Shown here one piece after another: positions 5,675-8,233 of a stretch of 8,233 nt of DNA (its first letter is position 1; each line of letters opens with the position of its first letter). The stretch spans positions 1 through 8,233 of the forward strand of contig WTGT01000316.1 in assembly GCA_011523445.1 (NCBI GenBank), given 5' to 3'. The notes beneath the pieces were generated by a model. The model had not been told where the DNA came from, made no database searches, and saw only the letters and a program-made list of their open reading frames with translations. A program made the translations under genes and the position numbers. Source of the stretch: Paracoccaceae bacterium. Lineage in GTDB: Bacteria > Pseudomonadota > Alphaproteobacteria > Rhodobacterales > Rhodobacteraceae.

Positions 5675-6502
5675 ATGCAAGCAAGTGAGCTGGAAATTGC
5701 CATAGAAAGGGCTTGGGAAAACCGGGCAGACATCAGCCCGGAAACCATCGGCCCTGCCAGAAATGCCATTACCCAAACCCTTGAAGGACTGGATAAGGGT
5801 AAAATCCGTGTAGCTGAACGGAAAGTCGATGGAACATGGGTTGTAAACCAATGGGCAAAAAAGGCAGTATTGCTCGGATTTCGTCTTCAGGATATGGAAC
5901 CGCAAGAAGGTGGTCCACAGAATTCAACCTGGTGGGACAAGGTCGATTCCAAGTTCAAGGGTTGGGGATCGGATGATTGGCAGAAAGCAGGTTTCCGTGC
6001 CGTACCGAACTGTATTGTTCGAAAGTCCGCCTATATTGCTCCCGGTGTCGTTCTGATGCCCTCATTTGTAAATCTTGGCGCCTATGTTGATGAGGGTACC
6101 ATGGTTGACACTTGGGCAACAGTTGGATCTTGTGCACAAATTGGTAAAAATGTTCATCTTTCAGGAGGCGCAGGTATCGGTGGTGTATTGGAACCCATGC
6201 AGGCAGGTCCAACAATCATCGAGGATAATTGCTTTATCGGAGCCAGGTCCGAAATCGTAGAAGGTGTTATCGTAAGGGAAGGTTCCGTAGTGGGAATGGG
6301 GGTATATATTGGCCAATCCACCAAGATCTTTGATCGAACTACAGGCAAGGTATCCTACGGTGAAATTCCACCATACTCGGTTGTTGTTTCAGGATCCTTG
6401 CCTAGTACCAACAATGTCAACCTGTATTGTGCTGTGATCGTCAAGAACGTGGATGCAAAAACTCGCAGCAAAACATCAATCAATGAACTTTTGCGTGATT
6501 AA
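5675..6502 (+). CDS. dapD: 2,3,4,5-tetrahydropyridine-2,6-dicarboxylate N-succinyltransferase
   Basis: This 275-residue cytosolic enzyme transfers succinyl from succinyl-CoA to tetrahydrodipicolinate, opening the succinylase branch to diaminopimelate and lysine. Residues 1-100 are the helical N-terminal domain with the typical VNQWAKKAVLLGFRL (57-71). From FRAVP (107-111) runs the left-handed beta-helix of hexapeptide repeats: GAYVDEGTMVDTWATVGSCA, IGKNVHLSGGAGIGGVLEP, DNCFIGARSEIVEG, GVYIGQSTKI. Comparison with characterised DapD points to D145 and E193 as the active-site acids. The end has the usual YGEIPPYSVVVSGSLP. The ATG at 5675 gives the E. coli length (274); in-frame TTG codons upstream (5645) would add ten residues and lie within the candidate promoter. 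GGA (5665-5667) is a modest ribosome site. dapE follows after 28 bases. Confidence 0.96.
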   Translation: MQASELEIAIERAWENRADISPETIGPARNAITQTLEGLDKGKIRVAERKVDGTWVVNQWAKKAVLLGFRLQDMEPQEGGPQNSTWWDKVDSKFKGWGSDDWQKAGFRAVPNCIVRKSAYIAPGVVLMPSFVNLGAYVDEGTMVDTWATVGSCAQIGKNVHLSGGAGIGGVLEPMQAGPTIIEDNCFIGARSEIVEGVIVREGSVVGMGVYIGQSTKIFDRTTGKVSYGEIPPYSVVVSGSLPSTNNVNLYCAVIVKNVDAKTRSKTSINELLRD

Positions 6503-6530
6503 TTCCACGCTATTCCCTTGCTGAGGTCGC

Positions 6531-7676
6531 ATGTCCTACAATCTGGTTGATCCGGTAAAGCTCACGCAACAGCTGGTACAATGTAAATCGGTAACGCCCC
6601 TTGAAGGAGGTGCCCTTCAGCTTTTATCCGATATACTTGCACAAGCTAATTTCAGTTGTACAAGGGTTGATCGCAATGGTATCCCAAATCTGTTCGCACG
6701 GTGGGGGACTGAGGGCCCCGTTTTTGGATTTAATGGACATACCGATACGGTTCCAGTTGGTGATCTTGATGCTTGGTCGGTAGATCCCTTTGGTGGTGAA
6801 ATAAAACAGGAAAAACTATGGGGAAGAGGGGCAGCGGACATGAAATCCGGGGTCGCTGCCTTTGTAGCTGCTGCGGTGTCTTTTGTCCATGAATCACCCC
6901 CGAAGGGTTCCCTGATAATTACTATCACTGGAGATGAAGAGGCCCGGGCAGTGGATGGTACCATCGCCATATTCGACTGGATGGAAGCCCAAAACCAGAA
7001 AATGGATGTCTGTATTGTAGGAGAACCAACCTGTCCAGAGATTATGGGAGAAGCCATCAAGATCGGTAGAAGGGGATCCCTTTCGGTCAAAATTACCATG
7101 CTGGGAGTTCAGGGACATTCGGCTTATCCCGAACGATACATAAATCCGGTAGAGGCCATGGTTCATCTGGGCTATCAGCTTACATCCACGAAACTGGACG
7201 AAGGTACTGACAACTTTCAACCATCAAATCTGGCCTTATCTTCCATTGAGACAGGAAACGAAACTTCCAATATTGTTCCTGGAAGGTGTACGGCATTATT
7301 GAACATCCGCTTCAGCGATCAACATTCATCAAAAAGCCTTTTGAAATGGATCCGGGACACAGTAAATAGTGTTGCTTCAGATCATAAATGTGAAGGAAAA
7401 ATGGAACTGCTTTCATCAGCGGAAAGTTTTATAACTCCAAAAGGGGATTTTACTGATCTGGTTGCCAATGCAGTATACAAAACCATTGGTGTACAACCGG
7501 AACTTTCCACTTCTGGCGGAACCTCGGATGCCAGATTCATTATACATCATTGTCCCGTTGTTGAAGTTGGTTTGGTAGGTAAAACCATACATCAGGTGGA
7601 TGAACATGTGGAAATCCAGCAAATCAGGGATCTGAAATCTATTTATGTTCAATGCCTCAAGGATTACTTCGGTTAG
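6531..7676 (+). CDS. dapE: Succinyl-diaminopimelate desuccinylase
   Basis: This 381-residue M20-family zinc aminoacylase hydrolyses N-succinyl-LL-diaminopimelate to LL-diaminopimelate and succinate, two steps after DapD. The catalytic domain shows FNGHTDTVP (H70, D72), GRGAADMKSG (D103, bridging ligand), GDEEA (E136 general base and E137), GEPT (E165) and KTIHQVDEHV (H354), the complete di-zinc set. The lid/dimerisation domain (about 181-292) begins RRGSLSVKITMLGVQGHSAY, and SGGTSDARF (328-336) is the substrate-binding signature. TGAGGT (6522-6527) gives a clear ribosome site just before the ATG. Co-transcription with dapD is likely. Its last 32 bases overlap the next gene in another frame. 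Confidence 0.96.
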   Translation: MSYNLVDPVKLTQQLVQCKSVTPLEGGALQLLSDILAQANFSCTRVDRNGIPNLFARWGTEGPVFGFNGHTDTVPVGDLDAWSVDPFGGEIKQEKLWGRGAADMKSGVAAFVAAAVSFVHESPPKGSLIITITGDEEARAVDGTIAIFDWMEAQNQKMDVCIVGEPTCPEIMGEAIKIGRRGSLSVKITMLGVQGHSAYPERYINPVEAMVHLGYQLTSTKLDEGTDNFQPSNLALSSIETGNETSNIVPGRCTALLNIRFSDQHSSKSLLKWIRDTVNSVASDHKCEGKMELLSSAESFITPKGDFTDLVANAVYKTIGVQPELSTSGGTSDARFIIHHCPVVEVGLVGKTIHQVDEHVEIQQIRDLKSIYVQCLKDYFG

Positions 7677-8233
7677 GACCGACCGAACCCGTCTGGTCAT
7701 TTTAGTCAAGGAACCGGTTCCGGGGACCGTTAAAACCCGTCTCGCAAAGGAGCTTGGAACCATTAATGCAACAAAGTGGTACCGGAATGAATGCCGAAAA
7801 ACGATCAATCGCCTGGCCAGGGATCCCCGCTGGGACACCTATTTGGCAGTCTCACCAGATAACGCAGGCATGTCTAGCAGGGCATGGCCTATTCAAATTC
7901 CCAGAATAGCCCAGGGATCAGGTCATTTGGGCAGCCGAATGAAATGTGTATTTCAGCAAATGTTGCCTGGTTCAACAATAATCATCGGTTCTGATATACC
8001 TGGTATCAAGGCTACTCAAATTGCTACCGCAGTAAGGGCTATGCAGAAGTATGATGCCTATTTGGGGCCCTCACCGGATGGAGGCTTCTGGTTGATTGGA
8101 TATACAGGCAGGACAAGTCTGTCGTCAAAGGCCCTTGAAAACGTAAGGTGGTCAACGGAATTTGCCATGGATGATACCATCAATTCCCTGGGGCAATTTT
8201 CGGTGGGGATTGGCGAGGTAATGTCAGATGTCG
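7645..8233 (+). CDS. DUF2064/TIGR04282-type nucleotidyl/glycosyl transferase, C-terminus beyond window
   Basis: An open frame runs from ATG 7645 to the right edge (196 codons, then cut). It carries LVILVKEPVPGTVKTRLAKE (17-36), the diagnostic N-terminus of the family named 'transferase 1, rSAM/selenodomain-associated', then the A-V-S-P-D strand (68-72), GSGHLGSRM (91-99), IIIGSDIPG (112-120, the acidic motif expected to bind metal-nucleotide) and GPSPDGGFWLIG (141-152). The fold is GT-A-like; the reaction is not known for most members. The ATG overlaps dapE by 32 bases. No closer ATG, GTG or TTG exists in frame before the conserved LVILVKEP, so this start is likely although no good Shine-Dalgarno sequence precedes it. 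Translation is probably coupled to dapE. Confidence 0.88.
   Translation, partial: MFNASRITSVRTDRTRLVILVKEPVPGTVKTRLAKELGTINATKWYRNECRKTINRLARDPRWDTYLAVSPDNAGMSSRAWPIQIPRIAQGSGHLGSRMKCVFQQMLPGSTIIIGSDIPGIKATQIATAVRAMQKYDAYLGPSPDGGFWLIGYTGRTSLSSKALENVRWSTEFAMDDTINSLGQFSVGIGEVMSDV

Noticed and set aside
6617..7099. 160-residue open frame on the minus strand inside dapE
   Set aside because: It is antisense to a complete, motif-rich dapE, has no recognisable domain and is the kind of shadow frame that strong codon bias produces.
7416..7838. 140-residue minus-strand open frame across the dapE/transferase junction
   Set aside because: It is antisense to two genes with clear family motifs, and its composition shows no domain or signal.
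1..8233. A mobile element, CRISPR array, toxin-antitoxin or defence system
   Set aside because: No transposase, integrase, direct-repeat array, tRNA-associated attachment site or defence-type domain was seen; every sizeable gene belongs to a housekeeping or common family.

Overview
The window looks like an ordinary chromosomal housekeeping stretch of a low-GC (roughly low-40s % by eye) Gram-negative bacterium, most likely an alphaproteobacterium. Three things point there. The compact order aroE-coaE-dnaQ on one strand is a classic alphaproteobacterial arrangement. The CoaE lid sequence, the MsrA form with a GGQFCDRG segment and the single-repeat YggT all have an alphaproteobacterial look. Exported murein endopeptidase MepA and the succinylase-type DapD/DapE pair fit a Gram-negative with diaminopimelate peptidoglycan. 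The assignment rests on family recognition, not on a database search.

Layout. 1-289 (minus) is the N-terminal part of a LysR-type regulator cut by the window edge. 290-633 is a long AT-rich divergent intergenic region with several inverted repeats, the most unusual non-coding part of the window. 634-2763 (plus) is a tight aroE-coaE-dnaQ operon (4-bp overlap, then a 4-nt gap). A second, distinct DEDD exonuclease gene follows at 2857-3429 after a hairpin that spans the dnaQ stop. 3491-4138 (plus) is a secreted MsrA. yggT (4218-4502, minus) converges on msrA. From the yggT/mepA divergent gap, the plus strand carries mepA (4691-5593), dapD (5675-6502), dapE (6531-7676) and, overlapping the end of dapE, a DUF2064/TIGR04282-type transferase that runs off the right edge and has no stop in the window.

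How they fit together. aroE (shikimate pathway), coaE (last step of coenzyme A synthesis) and dnaQ (replication proofreading) are unrelated functions joined by translational coupling. MepA cleaves peptidoglycan cross-links while DapD and DapE make the diaminopimelate used in those cross-links (and lysine), so the right half has a cell-wall theme. MsrA repairs oxidised methionines in the envelope, and YggT is a small inner-membrane protein.

No tRNA, rRNA, CRISPR array, insertion sequence or phage gene was seen. I found no convincing new system. The best leads are the dyad-rich lysR-aroE intergenic region and the uncharacterised DnaQ-like exonuclease beside dnaQ.
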